The notes under the pieces were generated by a model. It did no database searches. It was not told the origin of the DNA and was given only the letters and a program-made list of their open reading frames with translations. Source: Solea solea (lineage: Eukaryota > Chordata > Actinopteri > Pleuronectiformes > Soleidae). From it: a stretch of DNA of 64,000 bases. The stretch covers positions 7,452,618 to 7,516,617 of the forward strand of contig NC_081151.1 of NCBI RefSeq assembly GCF_958295425.1. Reading direction: 5' to 3'. This document shows positions 11,801 to 22,236 of this stretch, piece by piece (position 1 is the first letter of the stretch; every line of letters begins with the position of its first letter). A program made the position numbers and the translations under genes.

Positions 11801-14800
11801 CTCTCCTGTCCTCTGTCTCTGGCATGAGGACCGTGGGGGTTTAACATGGTTTTAATGCATTAACCGGACAGGTAAAGCAAAGGATTGTGGTTAAGGGTCT
11901 GCCTCATTAGGACCAGGTGTTGGTCTCTCCATGAGGACTACATGTTCTGACAAGGTCAGTGTTCATGCCAGGTTCACAGCTATTTGGACAGCTTAAACAA
12001 AGCGTTAACCATAACCAGTTCAAGACAAACCCAAAACCTTAGCCCTAAACTTAACTCGACAGGTCCAGGTCCTGAAAAGGTCTGTGTCAATGCTGGAAAA
12101 AGTCCTAAAGAGGTAATAAATTCAAACACACACACACTCTCATGTGCATCCCAGATGATAGAGACACAGAGAAGATTGTTAAGAATGGATTTTCTCTTTT
12201 TCTTTCAAAAAAAAAACAACAAAACCCATGCACCTGCCCAACAATGTCAACCCTGCACCACCAGGGGGCAACTCTTCAATGCCCCTCTTTGCTTACGTTT
12301 GCTGCCTTAAACTAACAATAACGTGGACGTTGTCTTTGATCAGCAGCTCGTTACGAAGTGAGACACGTACTCGTACTGTTAATATTTACTGTGCATCATT
12401 TCAATGTTAAGAATTACTGCTTCTACTTTGAGAACAAACATACGATAATGGTTATTTTACAGACATTTACTCCCCCAAACAGCATCGTTTTTATTTTTAT
12501 TTTTAAACCGTCAATTCTACCAACAGAATCCATTTGAATCAGTTAAATTTTTCTGTGATGCTGACGGGCCACATTTGGCCCACAGGCCACCAATTGTTGA
12601 CCACTGATTTAATCTTTATACAATTACAGAAAAAAAATATGGTGAACAATAAAATAAACAGAGATAACTGTGACTAGAAGGGGGTACAGACCCCTCCCTG
12701 CTGAGGAAATCATTAATTAAAATGATTAAAACGTTTAGTGCTTTGTTAGTTCTATGTGTTTTAACTCTGAAGTAGACGTCTGTCTGATGTTGCTGTTATA
12801 CTGGAGTCTTACTGGAGCTAAATGTGGAGCGCCGGTTCATTTTGCTAAATGGTGCTGCTACTTAAACCACCATGACCTCCTGACCTCCTGACCTCCCTGA
12901 CTCAAGGTCACTTCCACACAGTCACACCTGACGCCCTGCAGTGACTCCACTGCAATCCTGCCCTCTTTTACCCTTAGAACACAGAGCATTTCGGCTGCTT
13001 TTTTTTCCCCATTACTGTGTTTAAACGTAAAATTTAGAAAATACTGTACGTCACAATTCACAAAGTTCACTTGGCAAAAAAAAAAAAACCTGTCTAATTT
13101 GTGACTTCTGCACAATTACTGCTGCTTTATATCACTACAGAAAATGTGACATAAAATGAATCATAACTTTGACTCAACAACAACATTTTTAAAGCCTGAA
13201 TATGTGACCTATAAACACGCACACACACCCAGGATGTCCATATAAGGAGTTGTGTATTATTCCCACGACAAATTTACCATTGGTTCACCTGCGGCACAGA
13301 CCCGAGCCTGGTTCAAATCTATTTTAAATATAATATAGAGCCTATGGTATGCTTCACCGATTTGCATTTAGTTTTGTATTACTAGAACAGGTGTAGTATT
13401 TTTGAAAAATTGTGCTTCCCAGCCTCAGTTGGACACTGTTTACATTAGAAATATCTTCATTCTTTTCTTTGTTACGTGCCCACCAGTGACACTTGGTCCT
13501 GTTAGCGTAACTGTTAGCAAAGATGGCAGACAGTGTTTACTTTTTAGACCCACTCGTAGGGGGCGGGACCTCATTCCCAGAATGTAAACAGTGTCCGCCA
13601 TCTTTGCTAACAGTTACGCTAACAGGACCAAGCGTCACTGGTGGGCACGTAACAAGGAAAAGAATGAAGATATTTCTAATGTAAACAGTGTCCGCCATCT
13701 TTGCTAACAGTTACGCTAACAGGACCAAGCGTCACTGGTGGGCACGTAGCAAAGAAAAGAATGAAGATATTTCTCAACTCAGGGGAAACTGAGGTTGGGA
13801 AGCACAATTTTTCAAAACTACTACACCTATTCTACTAATTCAAAGCTAAATACAATTCAGTAAAGTATTCCTTTAAGTACAGACCCAGGGTGCCAACTGC
13901 ACATGGATGAACTTTTATATGTCGTGTAAATATGCCAGATTATCAATTAAGATCAATCAATCTGCACGTATTAAAACATTTACAACTTTAACAAATGTTC
14001 ATGTTTGACTGGTGGACATTATAGAGGGAGCGAGAGAGACACAGGAGAAGAAGTTTATGGCAGCAGAACAAACGTCAGTGTTACATGATATTGACCACAG
14101 ACCAGCAGGGCAGCATTGTTACTCGACTCTAAAGCGATAAAGAGCTGTTTCATTGCTCAATGTCATCTATGTGACGCAATTTCAACGTCTGTGTGAAGGA
14201 TTTTGAATGTTAAGGATTGTATTTCTGTCTTCTATCTCTAATCCTCACGGACAGAGCTCATCTGTCACTGCTTTCTCAAACATGTGGCTGTTGTCACGTC
14301 CCTTCATAATAAGAAGAAAACACAACATTTGACACCAGTACAAAGCTGATTTCATGACAGTCCATTAGTTGTTTGGCTGCTGCTGCTGCTGGTGTGTGGG
14401 CACATCTGTGAGCGTTATTCACCCGCCACCTCTTTCACATTTGCTTCTCATCTCAAACTCCCGCAATCTCAAGCGATCTTGCATCATCATAGTGTGGATG
14501 GCTCTAAAGCTTGTGCGGGGTTTGTGTTCTTGTGTTTGTGTTGCAGGCACGTGGAGCAGCAGGGGGTTTCTGGGGGAGCGCATCAGAGCGTGGGAGGGCC
14601 AGAGGGGACTGTCCTTTCTGCAAAACATGGAGCTGAGAGGGGGAGAGCTCTTGGTGCCCACAGCAGGCCTCTATTACATCTATGCACAGACCTACTTCAA
14701 AATTCCCTCCACGGGGGACACCGAGGCGGAGACAAAGGAGGAGACGGGGGAGACAAAGGAGGAAGAGGGCGCACTGCTTGTCCAGTACATCTACAAAAAG

Positions 14801-16082
14801 GTTCGGACATTTATTTGTGATGTTCTTCACCTCGGAGAACCTGTGTCACCGTGCATCCCAGTGTTTTCACTACAGCTATCGTTCCTTATTCAGATTCTGC
14901 CCAACAAACTGCTACACCAGCCTCATCACAAATGAAGAAAAATATGGAGGAACAACAAATACGCTTCCTCCATATTGTTTAAAATGCCTTACAGTAAAAA
15001 AAAAAAAAAACAGGTCCAAGAAAGCATTGTCTAAGAACCACTATGGTATGACATGGATGAAATAACAGGAAGTCTCGGTGGAATACCTTGGCAGTGAAAC
15101 TCAAACAGCACCCACACTTTGCAATCAAATCACAATGCAACTTCTTCCTAAAGCAAACAAAGTAAGAGGCTGCGTAAAGTACATACCTCTGCAGTCTGAG
15201 GGAGGAAACACATGGACAGGGCAGGAACAACACCACACCAGGTGTGTTAATCAGGAGAGGAGGAGGAGGAGCAAGCGAGTGAGTGAACTCAGAGGGGTTG
15301 CGTTCAAGAACGGACTGACTTTCCACCTGGTCACTAAACTTACGTTAGAGTATAGCGTGTATAAAAATGAGTGACTTCTAACAAACAGGGCACTCACGCC
15401 TCCCTTTTCCATACTTGTTAGGGAACTACGGTGGCCTTTACATACCAGAAAGGATGATTTGACAGACTGGAGGATCTAGGGATACCGATATTAGCCTGAT
15501 GCAGTCATTTCAGACCATTTATGAACGCATGAAGCTGTTTGTGCCGGGTCATTTCAAAGACACAGTTCTTCAGCTGTGGGACAAATATTGTTCTCCCCAA
15601 AAAGAGGAAATGAACAGCCCACACATGACTCGGCTAAAATGCTTTTGCGGATTTTTAACTTACATTTGTACAGTGTGTGCAGAGTGAAGCATGTGATAAA
15701 TAAGATTTTTGGATACCGATACTGGCCGATACCGTTTCCCGTCCCTGTCACACACTGGACCTTTATGATAAAGTTTTGTTTGGTTGCTTTAAAAAAGAAA
15801 ACACTTCATCTCAGATGCCATCAGACAGTTCTTGTTAATCTAACGCCACTGTTTCCATGTTGTGGACCACAGATGAGTTCCTACACGGTGCCCATCCTGC
15901 TGATGAAATCATCACGGAGCGCCTGCTGGCCTCGCGGTCAGGAGCCGGGTCTCTTCTCCCTACACCAGGCCGGCACCGCCTTCCTACAACCCGCTGACCG
16001 CCTCTTCATCACGGTCAGCAATGCAAGCGCCATGGAGACGGACGGCAGGGCAAGTTACTTCGGGGCCTTCCTGGTTGGCTAA
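8826..16082 (+). CDS. tnfsf10: TNF superfamily member 10 (TRAIL/Apo2L)
   Basis: Six coding exons: 8826-8939, 9999-10139, 10569-10602, 10709-10813, 14547-14800 and 15873-16082. They give 285 residues (human 281). It is a type II membrane cytokine that triggers apoptosis through DR4/DR5-type receptors. It has a short cytoplasmic N-terminus with a membrane segment at about residues 8-33. A stalk includes KNPCWQV, close to human NSPCWQV. The TNF homology domain runs from about 114 (KVAAHVTG) to the end (ASYFGAFLVG). Cys234 in RSACWP matches the zinc-binding Cys that is diagnostic of TRAIL. The start at 8826 was chosen because the upstream ATG at 8816 is closed by TGA after one codon. An acidic insertion at residues 186-206 lengthens one loop by about 12 residues relative to human. 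Intron 4 is unusually large at 3.7 kb and full of repeats. The neighbour nceh1 supports the call. Confidence 0.95.
9268..9670. mobile_element. MITE remnant in tnfsf10 intron 1
   Basis: Related to 5696-6165: CAAATACTTTGTTACTGTAC, AAGTACTTTA, a TTGGTATTATGGTCTGTATT core and a right part with repeated ACTTTTACTT. Its centre holds a tRNA-SINE-like tail fragment (9485-9550) in reverse orientation, with AGCCGGAATTGAACCAACAA. Confidence 0.55.
10864..11185 (-). mobile_element. Dispersed TTAA-associated repeat, reverse copy
   Basis: On the minus strand it contains the same core as 786-1030, 5281-5385 and 12968-13297: GGATGTCCATATAAGGAG, TTGTGTATTATTCCCACGGC, a CA run and TGTGACTTCTGCACAATTAT. The outer end at 10860 reads TTAACTCTTAGTGC, close to the TTAACCCTTAGTAC end of the first copy. 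It lies in tnfsf10 intron 4. Confidence 0.65.
12258..12270 (+). promoter_or_regulatory. CTCF-core-like motif in tnfsf10 intron 4
   Basis: CCACCAGGGGGCA matches the 13-base CTCF core CCASYAGRKGGCR at every position, in forward orientation. Binding is not shown by sequence alone. Confidence 0.5.
12540..12610 (+). mobile_element. Fragment of a GGCCACA-TTGGCCC fish repeat
   Basis: GACGGGCCACATTTGGCCCA, CAGGCCACCA and GACCACTGATT resemble one end of a common teleost hAT-like MITE that ends in CACTGGTGTCAAAC. A better copy is at 37545-37650. Confidence 0.4.
12968..13297 (+). mobile_element. Dispersed TTAA-associated repeat, longest forward copy
   Basis: It begins CCCTTAGAACACAGAGCAT and ends in the shared block GGATGTCCATATAAGGAG, TTGTGTATTATTCCCACGAC and AAATTTACCATTGGTTCACC. 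It is about 330 bp, with no coding capacity, in tnfsf10 intron 4. Confidence 0.65.
13339..13876. mobile_element. Inverted-repeat element carrying YY1-motif 97-bp units (copy 1)
   Basis: The ends are inverted repeats of about 90 bp: the left reads CACCGATTTGCATTTAG and TTTTTGAAAAATTGTGCTTCC, and the right carries the complement GGAAGCACAATTTTTCAAAA and AAGTATTCCTTTA. Inside, one 97-bp unit lies in reverse (13437-13535), followed by a GC-rich spacer and two forward units starting at 13582 and 13679. Each forward unit has GTCCGCCATCTTTG, the complement of a YY1-type AAGATGGCGG site. The whole could fold into a long hairpin. A second copy is at 48545-49128. Confidence 0.8.
14801..15872 (+). other. 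tnfsf10 intron 5, nothing recognised
   Basis: About 1.07 kb between phase-compatible splice sites. Overlapping ORFs on both strands lack domain features. A conserved receptor-binding exon follows at 15873. Confidence 0.6.
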
Positions 16083-16449
16083 AGAGAAAGACGAAGGAAG
16101 TGAGAAATGGACAGAAGTTAAAAAAAACCCAATGTCAGGGGTTTGCTTGGTAACATGAGCAGCTGGCGCCAATATGACAAGGAAGCAGAGCCATTTGGTG
16201 TGTGTTTACTGCAGCAGGGAATCCAAGCTCACACAGGATATCACTTCCTGCATGACAAAGTGCAACTGCATGACAGCGCCAACGCTGATCATGTGGTGCG
16301 TTGAGAGGACAGGGCGTTTGGACGAGTTCAAACGATTGCAGATTAAATGTCGTGCTCGCTCATGTGGGAACAGTAATAGTCGTCGTTTCGGGGGAAATGG
16401 CAGCAAGTGTTGGCTAAACATGACACAGAGTTGGTATATTGTTTTTCAA

Positions 16450-16455
16450 AATAAA
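16450..16455 (+). terminator. Likely poly(A) signal of tnfsf10
   Basis: AATAAA lies about 370 bp after the stop codon. A second hexamer lies near 16885. Confidence 0.5.
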
Positions 16456-16550
16456 AGATATAAAAGACATCACTTAATCATTATGAATAACGAAGCTTAG
16501 TTTGCTTGAACTGTTTGAATTTCCACTTTGTGCAATGTCTTTGAATGAAT

Positions 16551-16795
16551 TAGAGCTGAAACAGTTACTCGATTATTAGTCGATTACTTAATTAATCGTC
16601 AGCTATTTTGAGCATCGATTAATTTCTTGAAGCTTTTTTCATGATTAAAACAAGACTTCTGATTGTTTTAGCTTCTTAAATGTGAATATTTTCTGGTTTC
16701 TTTGCTCCATGTAACAAAGAAATCATTAAAAACCGAATCATTTTGGTGTCTTTATGATTCAATTTCCTGATTGAATCATTAAGTGCAACCACCAG
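16551..16795 (+). mobile_element. MITE of the GATTAATCGATTA type
   Basis: It starts AGAGCTGAAACAGTTACTCG and has ATTATTAGTCGATTACTTAA, a central TGTGAATATTTTCTGGTTTC and an end near AAGTGCAACCACC. This fits a teleost MITE that usually begins AGGGCTGCAACTAACGATTA. Related copies lie at 21355-21580, 44065-44282 and 59608-59840. Confidence 0.65.
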
Positions 16796-17039
16796 TTTTG
16801 TCTTTTATGTTTGAAACCTGTTATTGTCAGATGAACAATAACTCTTTTATTTATGTGAATACTTTCCACCTTCTTATCTTGTACAATAAATAATAATAAA
16901 CAAACGTCTGTCAACGTCCGCCACCAGATCTGCATCTCCTCCTGTGTTGACAGTTGTGGTTTGACGTGAGTGATAGTGAGCCTCGCTCTGCAGCCAATTC
17001 AGACTCCCGATGTTCACACAATGAAGACACAAAACTGAA

Positions 17040-19023
17040 AAAGTAAAAAACTATCATTTAATCCATGTTGTATTACATGTTTCCATATTATGGCAGTGAA
17101 TGTTTCAGTAATAATAAGAGTCACTCCTCAAATAAGAGTTTTTACGTTAAAAAAAACAAAACAAAAAACTAATCAGTGTTCAAGTAATGCCCAAAAGAAA
17201 CACATTTTGAAACATATACACACACACAAACACAGTCAAAGGTAGGAAGATAGATCATACTGTAATCCACCTGCTACTTCCTGTACTGTGAGCAGAGAAC
17301 CTAGGCGTTTGTTTGGTCTGCCTGAGTCCTCTCTCTCTCTCCTCCTTCAGTCTTTTTGGTCACCATGACTGAACTGAAAAACATGTGGTAGGAACAGCTG
17401 AGACGGTAAACACAAACACGGACGACACACACGGCCTTGTGGGTTATAGGAGGGACTCAAGGTGCTTGAACCAAAACACGCACACAGAAACAAAAGAGAG
17501 TGCTACCAAATCTCTAACACTTGGTATCAAAAACAGGCTCTAATCAGTCAGGGCACTATGATGTAAATGCAGAGGGTTTCTCGTCTCGTTAATGACAACC
17601 TATGGCTTTAGTTTATCTAACCACACAGTTGTGTACGATCCCATAATCAAAAGATAACAGTTTCAATTGTTCTAGTTATAGTCTAATAATGGTAAACAAC
17701 TGTGTGTGTGTGTGTGTGTGTGCACAAGAGCTGGGAGGCTCCTGGTTGGTGTTCCTATTGCTATGGTAACCACGAAAGGTTTCAGTCGTCATTCTTGCCG
17801 ATCACTTAGACTTAAGTGCTTGCAGTTTTATCACTCGCCCGCCCGCTGACATTACATCAAACATCAGCAGGAGTACATATACATGCACGTCACATACACA
17901 CATACACATAAGGTGCTTTCAGACATTTCCCTGAAACCGTCCGGAGGGGGTCGCTCGTGGCAACGCAAATGTCGCTCTGGACATTTTTTTCCCTGCTACT
18001 TGTACCCCCTGTTCATTTTCTGAAAAACGTCCCGAGTGAGGCCACGTGAAAACACAGCAGGACATTTATTGAAATTCTGCACGCTCGACCCGAGAAACGT
18101 CTCGCCTCGTGCGGTTTACGAATCTCCTGCTGCGTTCTTCACATGTGACCCCCACCCCCCAATCCCCCCCAAAACTCCGGAAAATGTCCAGCCCCAGTTT
18201 CCCCGGACATTTTGTGGAGTTCATGTCTGAAAACAGCTTAACTGACATACAGAGGGGGAACCGCGGAGTCAGCCAAGTGCTCGGACATCGTCCTGCTGCC
18301 TGTACAATGCCCGCATCAGTCAAGTCCGTTAAGACATAAATCATGAACAGCCAACAGTACTTGGATTGTAAATGAGATAGAGAAGGCATACAAGTCTTAT
18401 GTGAACGGTTCACAATAGTCACAAGAGTCGTTCACAATTAAGGTGAGAACACATACATGGTCGAGGGTTAATAAGGGCTGTCCTGATACCAACGGATGCA
18501 CTTCTTAAACATACATGGGACTAATACGGAAACATGGAAAATGCTGTGTCAAGTAACTGAGATATGATGACGGAGAGTATTGTTGTCAATATGCACACAC
18601 ACACACACTCACTCACTCAGACACACATGCACGCACACATACAGAAAACACAAGACCTGGTATGGGTTCCTATTGCCTCTTACAGTATGTATGTGATATA
18701 TAAACAAAAAGCACCTCTGAAGTACAAAACAGCTGTGTAACCGAGTATAAGTGTTTAAACTACAGACAGGCAACAATACACACGGGCACACAGGCACAAT
18801 ACAGGAGGCTTTGGCACACCCATGCTAGTCTTAGTACTCAGTATTTTCCAACACAGAAGAAGAGCAGGTTACAGGACAGGACAGACCTATAGCTGCCTTA
18901 GACTTCCTCCCCGGTGGAGGGCGGAAGGTACAGGTTGTCTGACAGACGCAATGAACAGCTGTCACATTCAATCAGCACCGAGCTGTGTGTTTGTTAGTTT
19001 GTTTTTTTTGGAGTCCCAGCCTC
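17040..19023 (-). other. msl2: Probable msl2 3' untranslated region
   Basis: About 2 kb downstream of the msl2 stop with no coding signal. An ATTAAA poly(A) variant reads on the minus strand at 17057-17062. It contains TG (17699-17722) and CA (18594-18608) microsatellites. Human MSL2 also has a long 3' UTR (from memory). tnfsf10 ends tail to tail just to the left. Confidence 0.45.
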
Positions 19024-22000
19024 TCATCCAATCAGCAGCTCCAGGCTGTCCTCGTAATTGGGCTCTTGTGGGGGACTCGGGGACAGGAAGGCGGTGGTCA
19101 CGGGGGTTCCCGTTGCTGTGGCGACGTTGAGGAGGGTGTTTGCACGAATGCTGGTGGTTGCCGGGTTGCGGAGAGCAGCAGCCGCCGTGATGCTGGTGAG
19201 GTTGATGCCGAGCGTGAGCCGCGTCTGTTCCAAGGCTTTCTCCGGCACTGCGAAGGCCTCGAGCTTCTTCTCGCCGTTGGCCATGTAAGAGTTCTGGCAA
19301 CCTCGACAGATACAATCCAAGCATGCCTAAGACAGACAGACAATAAGATAAGGGAATGAATCCATTTGCATAAAACCAGTGTCACAAGAAAGCTGCTAAT
19401 TCTTTTCTGAACGCAACAAAAGTTACTTAATAACTTAATAACAACTTTACATGTACTTTGTTCTCTAACTGATTAACAAAAACAAAATGAATTTAGACAA
19501 TGGTTAGTCTCTTCTTAATCTGCCCACGCTCAGTCTTTAGAATACATTAATCACATGCTCAAGATATAGCATTTTATAAAGTAGCCAATTGAAAGTGATC
19601 AAACCTAGTATGGCAATGCACAAAGTGTAAATTAATATCCTTACAGGTCCATAAAAAAATGTCTACCACTGCCAAATTAAAATAGTTTCTATTATAACCA
19701 ACATCTAGCATTAAATTCCTTAAGTGCTGATTAAATAGAAATCTAAAAAAAACCCAACTTCATTCATACAATAACAACAGATTCTGCACCTTGCGGTTTG
19801 AGTAGCAGGGACAGCGTTGCCCCCTACAGGTAAGCACCGAGGGATTCTGTGTTGCCCTGCCACACTTGCAGCCCTTCTTTTCCACCGGCTTCTTGTATGG
19901 AGGTCTGACAGGTGCTGGAGACACCAGGCAGCCTGACATCAACCGTTGCTCTTTGCTCCGGTCCTTGGTCTTGGAGCCACCACCGCTGCGGGCCTTGACG
20001 TGCAGCTTCTTAGGGCCCGGATCGACATGCTTCCTGGCACTTTTACTGTGGTTGGGTGTCGGGCGGCTGGGCTTTGGAGGCCCACCATTGGGAAGAGACG
20101 AGTAGGTGTGTGCTGGTACTGTTAATGAGGGTGTGGGTGATTGTGTGTGGGGTGCATGAGAAGGGTTTGGAGTGTGTAAATGTGAGGATGAGCCCTGTAG
20201 GATGGAGGTGATAGGGAGAGGATTCACCTTTTCCCTGTCACTCTCTGAATGTGATCGTTTGCGGTTAAGGCGGACAGGCGAAGGCATGGACGTCGGGGGA
20301 GGATCGAAAGAGGATGTGTGTATATGAGCACCATGGCTTGTCACAATGTTAGTCCTCTCTGTTTGAATCTGTGTGTAGTTATGAGCTGCATCCAGCTGTA
20401 TGTACATTTGAGCATGTGCTCTGTCCGTGGCTATGTGTGTATGAGCGTGCATCCTGTCTGGATATGTGTGCGAAGAATCTCGACTGGGCTGTAGTGGATC
20501 CAAAGTCTGTAACACCTCCTCCACACTGAGGAGCAACACCTCCCCCTCCTCCAGCTCCCTGCTGCCTGACTCCCCATCCCTGAGTGAGCACATAGTGCCT
20601 GGAGTAGGGGCTAAAGTTCCAGTGGTCAGACTCAGTTCCAGACCACCACAATCAGTACTGGAAACAGATAGACCTGTCTGTGGCTGTTCCTCTACCAGCT
20701 CACATACTTCCAGCTCAGGCGAAGAGGGATCTAGATCCTCAAACACCTCCCCGTTGCATTCCTGTGGTCCATTGGAACAGGGAGGGTCAGAGGAAGAGCT
20801 CCGTGGTACAGCTGAAAGTTCTGCAGGAACAGGTGGTGCCTCTGTGGGGGTGAGTGACTCAGGCGCCGAGGGAGTCATATCTGCCTGTGCTAGAATTGGG
20901 TCCTCTGTATCTATTTCCTCTTCGTGTGACATGAGCACTTCCTCGAGCAAAGCCATCACTTCTGGAGATCCTTCTGTGTGGCTGCTGACCAATGGCAGCA
21001 ATGGCGAATGAGTTACATAGAGGCACAGCTTCCTGTAGCACTGAACTAGCAAGGAGAGCTGTTTGTTCTCCTGGAAGCAGGTATAGTCCTTGCAGCGGCT
21101 GCACGATGGCCTGACCTGCATCTGCTGACCTTTGCAGCCCAAGCAGACATAATGCTGACACTCTTGATGTGTAGGGGAAATTGGATCCTGAAGCAGTTTA
21201 CCTATGACAAAAAATTTAGCTGTTAATGTGTACAGACAGACATTTAATTTCAATTCAATTTACAAGTCCCACTTGTACTGAAACATGGAAGGCTCCGACC
21301 TGCTTAAACTAATGCTAACGTAATACTGATTTGTACTACTTGCATCTAAAACTGCAATCATTAATAGATTAATGATCCATTCCTGAATGAATCGCCTACT
21401 ATTTATAATAATACATTAGCTGACTGGATAGTTGATTTTGTTGATTAAAATATTAGTGAATTTCATCATTCTGAGGATAGGGAAACACTTGACATTTCCA
21501 TCATTTTGGGGAACAAAAAAATTAAATTGATTGATCATCAGATTAATCAATAATGAAAATAATCATGAATTGCGGCCCCATTTGCACCATCCAACCTGTA
21601 GTTATGGGTAAATATTGCAATGCCAAATCATTATTACATGGGAATCAGAGGTTAGAAATCGAGTCATTCACGACTTTGCAAACACTGCACATCTCTAAAT
21701 GCAAGCTCTGCCAATGTTGATATTCCACGAGCTTAGTGGGGTGAGTAAATAAAGCCTGAATAGGAAACACATGGCTCTGCAGCAGGCACAACAACAGAGG
21801 AGTCATCTGTCTTGACAAGAGGACAGATGATTGGGGCTCTGCCTCGGTTGCTATGGAGACCACGGAGGTGAGCAGCACGACAAATCGTGTCAACTGCTGC
21901 GGGCACACGAGCGCCCACGGACACCCCAGTTAATGTGAATAGTATGATTATAAAGTATTAATTTAGTTTAATAGAGTCGATCTTATTAGCGTCAGGAGTA

Positions 22001-22236
22001 AATTAGTGACCATTTTGAAATAATGCAACATAAAACAAAATAAGAGCAGGTGAGACGTGTTGCTATTACGCACTATTATTATTCAAATGCTTACCACAGA
22101 CGAGGCATGCGAGGGACTGTCGGAAGAAGGGCAGTAGTGTGTACATGTCTATGAAGGTGCGAGGCTGCCGCGGGTCACACTGCAGCACGGCCCGGCTGGC
22201 GGACACGTACAGAGTCGTTGCATTGACCGGGTTCAT
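19024..22236 (-). CDS. msl2: MSL2, E3 ubiquitin ligase of the MSL histone acetyltransferase complex
   Basis: Coding exons on the minus strand: 22236-22095, 21201-19790 and 19326-19024, giving 618 residues (human about 577). MSL2 pairs with MSL1 in the MSL complex (H4K16 acetylation) and ubiquitinates H2B. The N-terminus MNPVNATTLYVSASRAVL is nearly human. The RING finger is complete: C44, C47, C62, H64, C67, C70, C81, C84. Then comes a fast-evolving acidic and Pro/Ser/Thr-rich middle with conserved islands (LNRKRSHSESD, PLPITSI). The CXC DNA-binding domain (KGCKCGRATQNPSVLTCRGQ onward) looks identical to human. The CXC domain is split by a 463-bp intron after CYSNRK; human MSL2 keeps it in one exon, as far as I recall. 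Without splicing, the reading frame would add 11 residues and stop, losing half of the domain. It lies head to head with pccb, as in human. Confidence 0.95.
21202..22094 (-). other. msl2 intron 1, with a MITE remnant
   Basis: The intron lies inside the RING domain, between Cys47 and Lys49 (the Gly48 codon is split). It holds a GATTAAT-type MITE remnant at 21355-21580 and otherwise nothing recognised. Confidence 0.7.
21355..21580 (-). mobile_element. MITE of the GATTAATCGATTA type, decayed
   Basis: It has TTAATAGATTAATGATCCAT, a GGATAGTTGATTTTGTTGAT core and an end reading GATTAATCAATAATGAAAAT then GAATTGCGGCCCC, matching the family seen at 16551. Confidence 0.5.

Larger units (their letters stand above)
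10814..14546 (+). other. tnfsf10 intron 4 (3.7 kb), repeats only
   Basis: Apart from the repeat copies listed separately and one CTCF-like motif (12258-12270), I find no exon. ORFs at 11565-12410 have no recognisable domains and no splice support. Confidence 0.6.

Noticed and set aside
20466..21011. 181-codon plus-strand ORF rich in Ser
   Set aside because: It is the antisense shadow of the large msl2 coding exon, whose minus-strand frame matches human MSL2.
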